A stretch of DNA of 64,000 bases from a virus: IMG/VR virus record IMGVR_UViG_3300048586_000548, positions 29,494-93,493 of that record. The stretch is one strand, 5' to 3'. How positions within the stretch are numbered: the first letter of the stretch is position 1; the number at the start of each line of letters is the position of its first letter. The position numbers were made by a program, and so were the translations under genes. This document shows positions 31,601-41,093 of this stretch, in pieces. Below the pieces are notes generated by a model, which ran no database searches, was not told the DNA's origin, and saw only the letters and a program-made list of their open reading frames with translations.

Positions 31601-34600
31601 TACGTATTGGGAACAGCGAGCTCCAACTTCGCCGATTCCTTCAGGAGTCCCGCAGCTGCTGCGATTCGTTCCGATTCGTCGCCAAGCGCAACGAACCCAG
31701 GCAGGGCCTTGTCAAAGAATTCTACGAGCCGATTATTGGTCTCATTGAAGACCTGATTCCGCGGCAACGCGCCACTCGCCCGGTCCCGCTCCACCGAGGC
31801 CAGCACTTCGCCAGCGCCGCGCTGTACGATTTCCAGCAGCGCTTCCGGCGTCTGCCCGAAGCCCAGCGCGCGCTGCTCATACTCCTTGAAGAACGGACTC
31901 TGCTGAAACTGCTCCCGGTCAAACGGCTCGGCGGTGCGTACCCGCTCACGATCGGAGGCCCGCTGAAACAGCCGAGCGCCAGCTTGAAAGATCCCTACTG
32001 CAATTCCAAAAGCCGCCGTGTACGCCCCAAAGGAGGCCAGCCCGCCGAGAACCGTCGCCCCAAGACCACGGGCGAACGCCGCGCTAGAGTCGAGTCCACG
32101 CCGCAGCAAACTCGGGCCTCCAACGCCGACCATCCCATTCGCGCGCAGGGCGGCACTCTGTGCTGTTGCCTGCGCAGTTCGTGCCGCAGCTGCGGCATCC
32201 GCCTGAGCCGCCGCCGCAGCGGCATCCCTGTACGCCGCCCGACGCGCCTGCAGATCCGCCAATCGGCCCTGGCGCTGCTCGGGCGTCCCCCGGCTCTGCC
32301 GCTTCCGCCGATACTGGCCCGGCTTAAACGTCGGCGGATCCTTCGCCCTACGCGCGGCCCCGAGCATGTCCGCACGCGCGAGGCGTGCCGCCTCACGCAG
32401 AGGCACGGCTTCTTGTTCCGCGCTCACTGCCGCCGTCCGCAGTGACCGCAGGCCCTCAACCACCCCCGCCGCCTCCTCAGCACCAGACTCGGCCAGGACA
32501 GGAGCCACGCCACGCGACAGTCGCTGCTGCAGCGCCCGAGACACCAGCGACACCCCGCCCAGAGCCGCGCCGCCTAGCGCCACCGGCAGTCCAGGGTTCG
32601 CAGCGACTGCCCCGAACGCCCCCGCCCCGAGCTTCAGCCCGCCCTTCAGTGCCGCGCCGAGGCCCGTGTCCACGAGCAGCGACGAGGCGAACGCGGTAAA
32701 CGCGGTGGCAAACTGGGTCAGGCGCGCACTCACCGAGTCAAGTCGCAAGCGCACACGATCCTGCGTATCCCCGAATGCCAAGGCGCTGACCTGTGCCGTC
32801 TTCAGTGAGTCATTAAACCCGCCCAACAGCGCGGCCGCCAGGTTGACCTGTCGCGCACCGGCAAAGGTGACCAACAGTTGCTGTGCCCGAACGGTATCGC
32901 CGCTGGCGTTCAACTCCTGGAACTTTGCCGCAATGTCCTGCAAGATGTCCTGCAGGGGCCGCAGCGTGTTGGGCGTGTCTCCCGCCAGGTTGATGCCAAA
33001 CTCACCCTGCAGCGACCGGGCGACTTCCGGCGCAGACAGCCGCGAGATCATGAACCGAAGACCCGTGGCAGCCTGATTGCCCGACACCCGCGTGCGCTCG
33101 ATAATGGTCGTCGACGCGCCGATGATCAGGTCCAGCGCGTCCACCGCACCGAGCGCCTGCGGTTGTAGCTGTGCGGCGATGGAACCGGCACGCTGAATAG
33201 CCGTCGACAGGTCCGACGCGCTCACGGCGTACTGCGCCTCAATACGCGCGATGCGGTCGAGAATCTCGAAAGGCCGCACGCGCCCTTCCATGATGTTCTC
33301 CACCGCGATCAGGAATTCAGTGGCCTGCTTGGCGTCAAGATCCGCACCCGTCTGGGCGGCAAGCGACGCTCGAGTCAGATCCACCGTTTCCGTGGAACTG
33401 GCACCGGTCTGCGCGAAGAACTTGCTCGACTGCACCGCCTGACGAAGCGGCACACCGAAGTCAGCGGCTGCCCCAATGACGCCGCGCCCGATATTCTGTG
33501 CTTCCCCGCTCGAGCGCGAGCTCAGCACGCCTTGAATCTGCTTCAAGTCCACTTCAAGACCGACAGCCTCGGTGGCCGCCTGCCGCAGCTGGGACGCCAG
33601 CGTGAACACGATTCCGCCCGCAAACACGTACGCACTCAGCGACTGCAACTTGGTCTGCAAGCGATCAATAAACTTACCGCCGCTCTTCTCCACCTCCACC
33701 GCCGACCGACTCGCCTCACCGAGCAGCTGCCCCTGCTTCCCCAGCTCCGCGTTCAGCGCGTTGTACTTCTTGGTCACGGCCTCCACATTCGCCGCGTCCT
33801 TTGAGGACAACGTGCCGGTGGCCCGCAGGCGCAGGTAGATCGACTCGGTCTCCTTCAACACAGCGTTCAGCTCAGTCTGAAGCGCTCGCTCCTGGTCAGC
33901 GCGCCGACCCTGCAACGCCTTGTTATCCGTTGGCGCCTTGCTGCGCGCCCCGGCCAGGGCGCTTTCCGTCAACGCACGGCGCGCCTCCAGCTCCTGCAGC
34001 TGCGTCAGGTCTCGACCAAGTTCCGTCCGCTCATTCTGCAGGCCCAACACCGCCGTGGCCGCAGACTTCACTTGCGGGGTGTTGCCCCCAAAGAACCGGG
34101 GATTGGCGTCGGCCACCGACAGCGACCGCTCAGCAAACGACCCGAGCACCGCGTCAAACTGCGCAGACTCCTTGGCCAAGCCGGTACGGATGTTCCCCAC
34201 TGGCAGACCCGTGGCGAGGTACGACTGTTCCAGCAGCTGCAAATCGCGCTGCTTCACCGCCGAGCGCTGCAACTGCTTGAAGTCTTCCGTCAGCAACTTG
34301 GCCTGCTGCGTCACACTCACCGGCAACGCGGGCAGCGCGGTGTCCGCGTCGAGACCCACGAACGGCTGAGCCGCCGCAGCCACCCCACCCGTGCCCGGCA
34401 AGCCCCCCTTCGTCAGCCGACGATTGATTGCGGCCAGCTCGCGCTCCTCCTGGACCACACGTTCCTTATCGCTCGCAAACTTGACCCTCGCCGCACGTTC
34501 CTGTGCGTCGGTGCCGGTGCGCGTCGCAATCGACTGGAACTTCTCAAAGGTCACCGCCAACGGCGCAAGCGTCTTCTGCATCTTGTCGAAGGCTTCGATC

Positions 34601-37272
34601 ATCGGGTCGAAGCCCACCTTCGACAACGACTCCAGCGTCTTCAGCACCCGCGACAAACTAGTCTCGACCTTGGCCAGGACCTTCTCGAACTCCGCAGCCG
34701 TGCGCACTTCCGGCGACAGCGACGCTGCCCCGTCGGGGCGGTTCAGCACCGGCCCAACCACCTCGGAGATCACACCGCCTCGCCGCGCACGACGGCGCTC
34801 CGCCTGCGCCATCAGGACACCGTCGAGGACCCCACGATCCTTTTCAATCGCCCCCGGCTTGTAATAGGCCCCACCGAACTCGATCTCCTGCTGCATCGCG
34901 AGGATGCGCTTCTCGCGAGCCTCACTCGGGTTCGTCGCAAACTCCGCCTGCGCCGCACCCAGCAGGCGCTGCGTTTCGTCCAAGCGGTCTCGGGTTGCCG
35001 GGGCGAAGGTCCCGCCGGAGTCAAACCACGCCCGCAGCTCGCGCTGCCGCTGCTCCAGCGACTTTTCCGTGCGCACCCGCTGTTCCGCCACCCCGCCGGA
35101 CGGCCCAATGGGCGTCGTCTCGACCGACAGATCAGGATTGAAGTCCGGCCGGTCCGGTTCGCTGCGCGCGCGGGTCTGCTCAAACGCCGTCTTTGCCCCG
35201 GTGAAGTCCCGCAAGAACGCAATGATATCGTCCGCGTTCTCGCCTGCCTTCCGGGCGCTCTTCGGCGTCGCCCCCGTGATCGACGACAGCAGGTCGTTCC
35301 GTTGGATTTCCTGCACCAGCTCCTGCGGGAGGGCCACGCCCTTTTCGTACTGGCGCAGGGCACCGACGTAGCGCTCCAGCGTGCGCTTTACATACGCACC
35401 GACTTCTTGCGGGAACAGCACCAGCTCGCGCTCGATACCCGGGTTCGACTCCTTCAACAGGTCCGCGCGCTGCACCGAGCTCCGGAGCGCCCCCAAACTT
35501 CCGCGGTACTGGTCCGGGCTGATCTCATCCGCGGAGAGCTTCCGCTTGAGTTCGGCTTCGTACTGGGCCGTGCCAGCATTGACCAGCTTGTTCACCCCGG
35601 CAAACTGCGCCCCGCGCAGTTCGGCGTCCGCCGAATACAGTTGACCCGCAAGCTGCTGTGCCTGGCTCTCGAACACCCCGCGCTCGGCGCCCTCGGCGCG
35701 CTGGGCCGCCTCGGTCACATCAGCAAGCTGCTTCTCCAGCTTGCTCCGACGATCCCGCACTTCGCGGTACTCCGGCGCCTGGGTGACCCGACGCGTCGTC
35801 AGCGAGGCGGCCAGGTCTGGCGACGCCAGCACTCCCGACTCGGTCGCCAGTCGGAACAGCTCCTGGTCGCGCTCCGAGTACCCCGAGAGCACGCGCCCGG
35901 CCCGGCGGTTCGCCCAGGCCGTGAGGCCAGTCGGCTCACGCTCAAATCCTGCCATCGCCGCGTCGCGCTGCTTGGCGCTCACAAACGCTGGACCGCCCTC
36001 GCCCCGGGCGCGCTGATCTTCCACCAGCTTAATCGTTGCGTTCAGTTGCCCGTCAATGACCGCGAGCGATTCCCGCTTCTCGATAATGTCCTTCTCGACG
36101 CGCTTAATCTCCGCAATCGCGGCTTCACGCGCGGCAAACTGCTTTGGGTTCGCGTTGTCCGACGTGGTGGGAATCACACCGCCGTCCGTCACACCCAGGT
36201 CGGCGGCCAGCTCCGCCCGGCGCTCCTGCAACTTCTGCAGCTGCAGGCGACCAGCGTCTCGCTCCTCCAGCATGCGATCCCGCTGCTGCTCCCGCGCCGC
36301 CAGCGTGATCCCAGGCCCCGACGGGCGCATTACCTGCTCGTACTGCCGCGCCTGCCCCTCCGTGACCGGCAGCACCGCGCGACCATTGGGCAGCACCGGG
36401 CCCGATGCCGCAGAGCGTGGCACCGCCGCACCCCCGCCGCCCGACTGGAACTGCAGCCCAGCCATCGCCTCGGTAATGCCCGCACGCAACGCTTCCCCGA
36501 GCTGCTTCGCTCCGGTTTCGAAGGCCAAGGAGAGTGCCTTGGAGTCGATCGCCATGGTGAGCTCAGCCCCGCCAGGCGTAGCGCGAGCCGACACCGATGC
36601 CTTGCCCAGCGCCTTTGACTGCCGAGCCACACGCTTCGCCAGCTCCTGCACAATCGTATTTGGGTCGAACAGCCGCGATTCCGCCTCTGCGAAGAAGTCG
36701 GGCGCGACTGACTCCCGCGCGGCATCCAGCTCCTTAACCTTTCGACGGAAGCCCGCAGGCATCTGTCGAGTGATCATCTCGCGCGCTACCGGCGAGAGCG
36801 TACCGCTGTCCTTGATCACGCGCTGCGTAGCGGCCAGAACCTTCTTGGTTTCCTCCAAGGCCGCGGTCGCCGCGATCACCTTCGGATCGGACGGTACCAC
36901 CGACCGATCGTTGGACCCACCACCCCCGCCGCCACCGCCCGCCATGGCCCGCAACGCCACCGTGAGGTCGCGAATCTCCTTCTCGAGCCCACCGCCGCTG
37001 ACCGGACCCGGCTCCGAATACCCGCCGCCCTCGCCGCCGCCCCCGCCCTTGACGCCCTTACCGTACGCCGGAGCCGCAGTCGCTCCCGACGAGACCGCCT
37101 TGGCGACCTGCTCAGAGATCTTCCCCAACGACTCGGTCCGCACGCGCACATCAAACTCCGCACCCTTGGTGCTGAGTTCCTGGATGGCGCGAATGGTGTC
37201 ATAGAGCTGCTGCAAGTCCTTGAGCTGCGTCATCTCTACGGCAATGACGTACTCGAGATTGCTCTTTGCCAT
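28687..37272 (-). CDS. Tape measure protein (2861 aa)
   Basis: The longest gene. Residues about 1190-1480 carry the TP901-type core: a hydrophobic helix (YVFAGGIVFTLAS), then GASSTETVDLTRASLAAQTG, VENIMEGRVRPFEILDRI and LLVTFAGARQVNLAAALLGG. Long coiled-coil regions flank it, with hydrophobic segments near 1555 and 1745 and a Gly-rich zipper-like stretch near the C-terminus (IGALIGGATPLGPVGAFVGG). It sets tail length and enters the cell envelope during DNA delivery. At the usual ~1.5 angstrom per residue the tail would be about 430 nm, unusually long. ATG 37272 follows AAGGTAACCCC. Confidence 0.93.
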   Translation of the reverse strand: MAKSNLEYVIAVEMTQLKDLQQLYDTIRAIQELSTKGAEFDVRVRTESLGKISEQVAKAVSSGATAAPAYGKGVKGGGGGEGGGYSEPGPVSGGGLEKEIRDLTVALRAMAGGGGGGGGSNDRSVVPSDPKVIAATAALEETKKVLAATQRVIKDSGTLSPVAREMITRQMPAGFRRKVKELDAARESVAPDFFAEAESRLFDPNTIVQELAKRVARQSKALGKASVSARATPGGAELTMAIDSKALSLAFETGAKQLGEALRAGITEAMAGLQFQSGGGGAAVPRSAASGPVLPNGRAVLPVTEGQARQYEQVMRPSGPGITLAAREQQRDRMLEERDAGRLQLQKLQERRAELAADLGVTDGGVIPTTSDNANPKQFAAREAAIAEIKRVEKDIIEKRESLAVIDGQLNATIKLVEDQRARGEGGPAFVSAKQRDAAMAGFEREPTGLTAWANRRAGRVLSGYSERDQELFRLATESGVLASPDLAASLTTRRVTQAPEYREVRDRRSKLEKQLADVTEAAQRAEGAERGVFESQAQQLAGQLYSADAELRGAQFAGVNKLVNAGTAQYEAELKRKLSADEISPDQYRGSLGALRSSVQRADLLKESNPGIERELVLFPQEVGAYVKRTLERYVGALRQYEKGVALPQELVQEIQRNDLLSSITGATPKSARKAGENADDIIAFLRDFTGAKTAFEQTRARSEPDRPDFNPDLSVETTPIGPSGGVAEQRVRTEKSLEQRQRELRAWFDSGGTFAPATRDRLDETQRLLGAAQAEFATNPSEAREKRILAMQQEIEFGGAYYKPGAIEKDRGVLDGVLMAQAERRRARRGGVISEVVGPVLNRPDGAASLSPEVRTAAEFEKVLAKVETSLSRVLKTLESLSKVGFDPMIEAFDKMQKTLAPLAVTFEKFQSIATRTGTDAQERAARVKFASDKERVVQEERELAAINRRLTKGGLPGTGGVAAAAQPFVGLDADTALPALPVSVTQQAKLLTEDFKQLQRSAVKQRDLQLLEQSYLATGLPVGNIRTGLAKESAQFDAVLGSFAERSLSVADANPRFFGGNTPQVKSAATAVLGLQNERTELGRDLTQLQELEARRALTESALAGARSKAPTDNKALQGRRADQERALQTELNAVLKETESIYLRLRATGTLSSKDAANVEAVTKKYNALNAELGKQGQLLGEASRSAVEVEKSGGKFIDRLQTKLQSLSAYVFAGGIVFTLASQLRQAATEAVGLEVDLKQIQGVLSSRSSGEAQNIGRGVIGAAADFGVPLRQAVQSSKFFAQTGASSTETVDLTRASLAAQTGADLDAKQATEFLIAVENIMEGRVRPFEILDRIARIEAQYAVSASDLSTAIQRAGSIAAQLQPQALGAVDALDLIIGASTTIIERTRVSGNQAATGLRFMISRLSAPEVARSLQGEFGINLAGDTPNTLRPLQDILQDIAAKFQELNASGDTVRAQQLLVTFAGARQVNLAAALLGGFNDSLKTAQVSALAFGDTQDRVRLRLDSVSARLTQFATAFTAFASSLLVDTGLGAALKGGLKLGAGAFGAVAANPGLPVALGGAALGGVSLVSRALQQRLSRGVAPVLAESGAEEAAGVVEGLRSLRTAAVSAEQEAVPLREAARLARADMLGAARRAKDPPTFKPGQYRRKRQSRGTPEQRQGRLADLQARRAAYRDAAAAAAQADAAAAARTAQATAQSAALRANGMVGVGGPSLLRRGLDSSAAFARGLGATVLGGLASFGAYTAAFGIAVGIFQAGARLFQRASDRERVRTAEPFDREQFQQSPFFKEYEQRALGFGQTPEALLEIVQRGAGEVLASVERDRASGALPRNQVFNETNNRLVEFFDKALPGFVALGDESERIAAAAGLLKESAKLELAVPNTYLSEARTDLADVVAEFQQNTVNLSKQLRSVASAAGQSSDATEYSGTRVFSRDPGQAILESLSSALSFRGQKIGDLSAVQFGASGTISQIAKQAADAGQSPLAALDKVARERLLLSADDLRLFQRLDANVPFVVPDRNQERLRQAIAERGITDPNDPQRRSLTESNYRFANLDRVAQALVDQLAPAINVQGRVQMLANETGALGSEEGSAFAAAIKQALQLAVEKLDDQLQREITAGQDTSSTQRIINTLNDAQGRTSQLAELSTKNQALGGVRDRLFAPIVSFSERSARNRVQSDLQDRFGISFDATRARSDNAQQLLQDLGTLPITLQRDLINAQASFVASKGQFGGGEKQFGARIVDDELAPGRGEAAAIGSLVDEVSGAKAEGDRALNRINLLKEQVRIASTEGLGAFVNTAIKAGGSVGEIGLQLKQSLADLGELGDAEDQATTERLLSTIGGLGELLKAATDAVEKDILPEIQRQERIQEINRRLTRIQGAAQRQTALTGALNQADVAAAQADPRRPQAGVTLQLGQIALVEQQRSALAEATAAEQRRLASEQFEVGDGQLAARMNDIDNQLGEDLLNAQSEALVARFGVLSGANAQLQRRPREESAQLVQELVAPLRTFLSSSRNFSGQGLQQLAEGVAQAAQSRLVDVFLRNVFSETGLLGDKLTSAFASGALSTETAIEAGFRKGVAAWTAATQQEISAAAAQAGSVVGTGSVGGLTGAGGAAAATTAVAWYAKSRGTSSSTGPTGPTPTVLDIPGGVPIALDPALLTATPSTSGGSKQFSFAGSGKLGKFGRAADVALPLAGALIGGAIGGKDSYGQEGASIGALIGGATPLGPVGAFVGGILGGALGGLFGKSKPPETEPQLAALERIERNTREQIQAIEVQTQQLTLGSRFLNVPAGFVVPGFQPFGSGGTGTEGAGDRPIEINVYGAPGQSEAVIADKVATALRDQLGGRGTSFDVRSA

Positions 37273-37276
37273 GGGG

Positions 37277-38302
37277 TTACCTTGCGTCCGAAGTCAACAG
37301 CTGATCGAGCATTTCCACGACGGCTGTGCGCAGCATGTCCGTGTCTTCCGTGTACATCCCACCCTCAGCCGTGGTGAGCGCGTTCATCGGCTGTGTTCCC
37401 GCCAGCAGCAGCCCGAACTTGGGCCGCGGACTGTAGTACCACGTCTTCATCGGCCCGACGCCTGGGTTCGCGCCATCCTTGGCCTTACTCCGCCGAATGC
37501 CCGTGCCGAACTCCACGTGGCGCCAGAACGACCGGTACCGAGACGTGCTCGGGCGGCCCGTAAACGCTTGGGTCGCGGACGGTGTTTCGAGCTGATCGAG
37601 GTACGACATCAAGCCCACCCCGATCAGCGCCCCACCATCGTCCGTCGGAACTTGCGCCACGAAGGACGCTTCCGTCATCAGGCTCAGCAGCGCCATCAGC
37701 CGCTTCCGGAACTGGTTGCCCGCCATGTTGCTCAGGTAGTGCGAGCCCTTCCCGGGCTTCTGCTCCCCACGACGATCCTGCGTCCCACCCAGGCGCTTCC
37801 GCAGCGCGTCAGCCATCGCCTGTGCCCGCTTGCTTGCCCCTTCCACCGCTTCCAAGTCTCCGCTGATCTGTGCCTCGTTCAGGCGCTCCAGTGCCGCGTC
37901 GAGCTTGTCCTTCAGCGCGAGGTCCGTCATCCGCTTGCGCGGCGAGTACAGCGTCTCCTGTCCGTTCTGCGACAAGACTTGCATCTCCAGCGACTTTTCC
38001 ACATTTGCCAAGAACCGGCGCCGGATCTGCCGCACCAGCGTGCGAATCACCACCGCCCGGAGCAGGCTCGCCACCGCAGTCTGGTTGACTGCCGACTCCA
38101 AACGTGCCGCGGCTTCCTCGAAGCCCACGGTCTTCATGTTGAACCGCACCTTGATCGTGAACTCCCGCGGCACGTCCCGCGGCAAGGTGGCTCGCATTTT
38201 CTCACTGGGCGCCACGTCGTACGCCGCCCCGGCACTCCCCGCGGGGGAAGTGCCGAGTGCCTCAGCAACCAGCTCGGCGTCCGTCCTACGCTTCCGTGTC
38301 AT
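37277..38302 (-). CDS. Tail-associated protein, HK97 gp10-like features (341 aa)
   Basis: ATG 38302 overlaps the stop of the chaperone frameshift frame (ATGA). The N-terminal third is basic and helical (RAVVIRTLVRQIRRRFLANVE), the middle coiled-coil. The C-terminal part has FWRHVEFGTGIRRSK, like the VEFGT segment of HK97 gp10-type neck/tail-completion proteins. A location between the tail assembly chaperones and the tape measure is unusual for that family, so a tail initiation role is possible. Confidence 0.55.
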   Translation of the reverse strand: MTRKRRTDAELVAEALGTSPAGSAGAAYDVAPSEKMRATLPRDVPREFTIKVRFNMKTVGFEEAAARLESAVNQTAVASLLRAVVIRTLVRQIRRRFLANVEKSLEMQVLSQNGQETLYSPRKRMTDLALKDKLDAALERLNEAQISGDLEAVEGASKRAQAMADALRKRLGGTQDRRGEQKPGKGSHYLSNMAGNQFRKRLMALLSLMTEASFVAQVPTDDGGALIGVGLMSYLDQLETPSATQAFTGRPSTSRYRSFWRHVEFGTGIRRSKAKDGANPGVGPMKTWYYSPRPKFGLLLAGTQPMNALTTAEGGMYTEDTDMLRTAVVEMLDQLLTSDAR

Positions 38303-38757
38303 CGCCCGCCCTGGTACTGAGGAATCGAGACCGGACTGCCTCCGTACGAGGCGCCGTTGCTCTTGGCCGCCTTGCGCGCCTGCTCCCGCGCAAAGTTTTC
38401 GTACCAGCTATCCATCGCCGCATCGTCCGCGATGATCTTGTCGTCCGGCTTGTCGGTGGGCGACATGTTGTGAATCGCCTCATAGAACCGGCCGTACCCC
38501 AGCAGCGTCAGCTGTCCGTCATCAACGTCATAGGCGCACTGGACGCCGAAGAGTCGGGCGCCGTCGCCACCGGCGGATCGGTATCGGGCTTGGAAATCTG
38601 CGGAGCGGGCGATTCGTCGGAGTGCCCTGATGCCCCAGTCTCCGAGGGATCCGCCGTCTTGGCCTCGTCCGCGGTCAGAAAACCGAACGTCTGCAGGTAC
38701 TCCCGTGCCTCGTCCGGAATGCCGTTCTGGAAGAAGTAGGCTTCCACCAGGAGCCAC
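38299..38757 (-). CDS. Tail assembly chaperone, frameshift extension (gpT-like)
   Basis: This frame is open over 38757-38299, but its upstream part is a shadow of the chaperone gene. The protein-like part begins around QCAYDVDDGQLTLLGYGRFY and runs to SIPQYQGGR with no good start codon before it. It lies in the -1 frame relative to the gene ending at 38508, overlapping it. This is the classic G/GT arrangement, in which ribosomes slip -1 to make a longer chaperone that recruits the tape measure. I found no canonical X-XXY-YYZ heptamer; a TTTT run at 38682-38679 allows a one-tRNA slip. The exact site is unknown. Confidence 0.65.
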   Translation of the reverse strand: MAPGGSLLLPERHSGRGTGVPADVRFSDRGRGQDGGSLGDWGIRALRRIARSADFQARYRSAGGDGARLFGVQCAYDVDDGQLTLLGYGRFYEAIHNMSPTDKPDDKIIADDAAMDSWYENFAREQARKAAKSNGASYGGSPVSIPQYQGGR

Positions 38758-39614
38758 TGGACCAAGCCCTCCGGCAGGTCGTACAAGTCCTGGAACGTCG
38801 GCGTCAGCGGCCCAGCGGGCAGCGAGTCCTCGCCCAGTCGCTCGGCGGTGAAGTACAGCCGGGCCATCTCCTCCGCATTGTCCCGGCGCTGCTCCACCGA
38901 CTCCGCGAAGATCTTGGCGTGCCGCAGCTGGAGCTCCGACAGGCGCAGCCGCTCGCGCTGCAGCTTCAGGTACCGGTGCAGCCGCTCCCGCAGATCATCG
39001 ATCAGGTGCAGGTGCTCTGCGGCCTCCACGTCCGGCACCGCCTCGAGCAGGCGCTGCATGTCGTAGTCCGGGCTGTACCGCTCCCGGGACTGCGATGCGG
39101 CGTGCTCGGTGTCGTAGTCCGCCTGCTCATCCGACGTGAACTCGAGCCACCGGTTGAACCGCACCAGCAGGGCGTCCCGCGTCTTCTGCTTGGTGACGTG
39201 CTCCTCAACCTTGGTGCGGAACGCGGCGGCGGCTGCCATCAGATCGAGCGACCAGTTGTCCTGCGCGATGCCGTCCGCGAACAACTCGCCCATGGCCTTG
39301 TTGGTCGACGCCTGCAGCCGCTCCAGCTCGGCGCTCATGTCGGTCGTCCACTCGCCACGCTCAGCCACCAGCTTGAGCAGCTGCTCATGGCTCAGGATGT
39401 CAGGGTTCTGGAGGTCCCGGTGGTACTGGCGCTGCACCACTTCCGCGATCTTGCGACGGCGGGCCGGGTTCATGCGCGTAAAGCGGACCAGGCGAATCGT
39501 CGCCCCGTCCTCCTGCGCGTCCTGCAGCGATGCGGGAACTTCCTTCGTGCGATAGCCGCGACGCAGCTCGTCTTCGAGCACTGCGTCCAGCCGCTTCTGC
39601 GTCTCTTGCTCCAT
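38508..39614 (-). CDS. Tail assembly chaperone (gpG-like, 368 aa)
   Basis: ATG 39614 with GGGGGAGTA just upstream. Mostly helical and highly charged, starting MEQETQKRLDAVLEDELRRG, with coiled-coil segments and an acidic, Ser/Pro-rich tail (HSDESPAPQISKPDTDPP). It lies between the tail tube and tape measure genes and is overlapped at its 3' end by a -1 frame open reading frame, as in lambda G/GT. It is longer than typical gpG, so its N-terminal part may have another job. Function from context. Confidence 0.65.
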   Translation of the reverse strand: MEQETQKRLDAVLEDELRRGYRTKEVPASLQDAQEDGATIRLVRFTRMNPARRRKIAEVVQRQYHRDLQNPDILSHEQLLKLVAERGEWTTDMSAELERLQASTNKAMGELFADGIAQDNWSLDLMAAAAAFRTKVEEHVTKQKTRDALLVRFNRWLEFTSDEQADYDTEHAASQSRERYSPDYDMQRLLEAVPDVEAAEHLHLIDDLRERLHRYLKLQRERLRLSELQLRHAKIFAESVEQRRDNAEEMARLYFTAERLGEDSLPAGPLTPTFQDLYDLPEGLVQWLLVEAYFFQNGIPDEAREYLQTFGFLTADEAKTADPSETGASGHSDESPAPQISKPDTDPPVATAPDSSASSAPMTLMTDS

Positions 39615-39695
39615 TACTCCCCCGGAAAGCCGTATAGTCCACCCTCAGAGCGCGATCGCTCCCCATTAAGTCGGCCCCACCAGGGGGCAAACGAA

Positions 39696-39725
39696 AGCGG
39701 CTCGTCACCGAATTTCCGAGCCGCT
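39696..39725 (-). terminator. Hairpin terminator after the tail tube gene
   Basis: Perfect 9-bp stem AGCGGCTCG / CGAGCCGCT with a 12-base loop. On the - strand it is followed by TTCGTTTG. It sits 22 bases after the major tail protein stop (39747) and probably reduces transcription into the chaperone and tape measure genes, a common way to set the large excess of tube protein. Confidence 0.7.
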
Positions 39726-39746
39726 CCGCCGCCCTAGGGTCCGTGG

Positions 39747-41045
39747 TTAGATGTTGAACCCGTTCACGGTCATGGCCGTACCCCGGAAGGTCCAGGTGAT
39801 CTCACCGCGGCCGCCGACGTTGACCCGGCTGCCCATCCCGTCGACGCGAACGTCGGGGAAGATCAGCTCCTGGATCTTGGTGCCGTCCTTGGTGAAGTAG
39901 TGGATCACCACGGCGAACTCAGTCTTCAGGTACTGCGGCGAGAACTCGAACGTGTTGTCGTACACGTCCGGACCGGTGAAGGTCTTGTTCATGACCGCCT
40001 GCCAGTCCGCCCAGTCCGTCTCGGTGACCGTCGCGTTGACCGTCATGTTGAGCGGGAAGGTCGGGGCACGGTGGTAGATCGTGGTGCCCTGGCTGTTGTA
40101 CGCGATCTGCCGCAGCGCCTCGGTCCGGAAGTCGACGTTGTAGTCGATCGACTGCACGCGGAGCCACTGCTCGGCCGAGTTCGGCGTGGTGGCGTTGGCC
40201 GGGGCGATGTACACGTTCGCCTGGAAGCCGCGCACACCGTACACTGCCGTCGGACCCGTACCCACGGTATCCGGGGTGTGCACCGTGGCCCAGTTCGTGG
40301 TCGGCACCTTGCGATACATGGTTGCCATGGCAACCACACCCTGCGGCACGGTGTACCCGCCCGACATGGTGATGATCGTGGTCGCGAAGGTCGCGTAGAC
40401 CGGGTCGGTGTTCTCGGTTCGGTACGGCACCGAGTCGATCGTCACATACGCCAGCTCCCAATCAGTCGCCGTGTACGCAGGATCAAGCAGGGTCAGCGTG
40501 GTGCCCGTGGTCCGCTCGCACGGCACAGTCCGGACGTCGTGGAACGGCGCCGGGAAGCCGACGACGTAGAGGCCCGACCAGTTGACCGTGTCGCTGGCGG
40601 CGCCGTTGGCCTGCACCCGGCCCGCGATCGACGTCGGGTAGCAACACGCCAGATACGTCGAGCGGTTGAACGTGAGCTGGTCCGTCTTCTCGTGGAGCAC
40701 CGCGTCGAACTTCAGGTTCGCCAGGTCGTCCTGGTCGAACGAGTACCCGTTCACACCCGGAGCGCCCGCCGGATCGTAGGCAAAGCCTTCGAAGGCGTCG
40801 GTCCCCGCGTTGAACACGGTCTTGAGGCGCGCGATCAGGCCCGCGAGGTTGCCGTTGGACGAGAGCTCGAACGAGCCTGAGGTCTCCAGCTCCATCAGCG
40901 TCTCGAGACGGGTCGTCCGGCCCAGCTCGAACACGTCCTGCGCGTTGAAGTTCGGGGCCCAGTTGAAGTTCTGGACCAGCCCGAGCGCATCAAAGTCGTT
41001 GATGCGCAGCGTCTTGTCGGAGCCAAGTACCTGCAAACCTGCCAT
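39747..41045 (-). CDS. Major tail tube protein (432 aa)
   Basis: Starts MAGLQVLGSDKTLRINDFDA and ends with a beta-rich GRGEITWTFRGTAMTVNGFNI; the whole protein is beta-sandwich-like. It lies upstream of the tail chaperone pair and is followed by a strong hairpin terminator, as expected for the most abundant tail protein. At 432 aa it is longer than the usual tube subunit, so an extra decorating Ig-like domain is likely in the middle (about 150-280). Confidence 0.8.
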   Translation of the reverse strand: MAGLQVLGSDKTLRINDFDALGLVQNFNWAPNFNAQDVFELGRTTRLETLMELETSGSFELSSNGNLAGLIARLKTVFNAGTDAFEGFAYDPAGAPGVNGYSFDQDDLANLKFDAVLHEKTDQLTFNRSTYLACCYPTSIAGRVQANGAASDTVNWSGLYVVGFPAPFHDVRTVPCERTTGTTLTLLDPAYTATDWELAYVTIDSVPYRTENTDPVYATFATTIITMSGGYTVPQGVVAMATMYRKVPTTNWATVHTPDTVGTGPTAVYGVRGFQANVYIAPANATTPNSAEQWLRVQSIDYNVDFRTEALRQIAYNSQGTTIYHRAPTFPLNMTVNATVTETDWADWQAVMNKTFTGPDVYDNTFEFSPQYLKTEFAVVIHYFTKDGTKIQELIFPDVRVDGMGSRVNVGGRGEITWTFRGTAMTVNGFNI

Positions 41046-41093
41046 CGGAATCTCCTTCGTGACATCCGCGCGTCACGCGACGTGTGAACTGTA

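Noticed and set aside
37250-37290. GCAAGGT just before the tape measure gene as a promoter copy
   Set aside because: No GAA at the right spacing and it overlaps the start codon; it is a Shine-Dalgarno.
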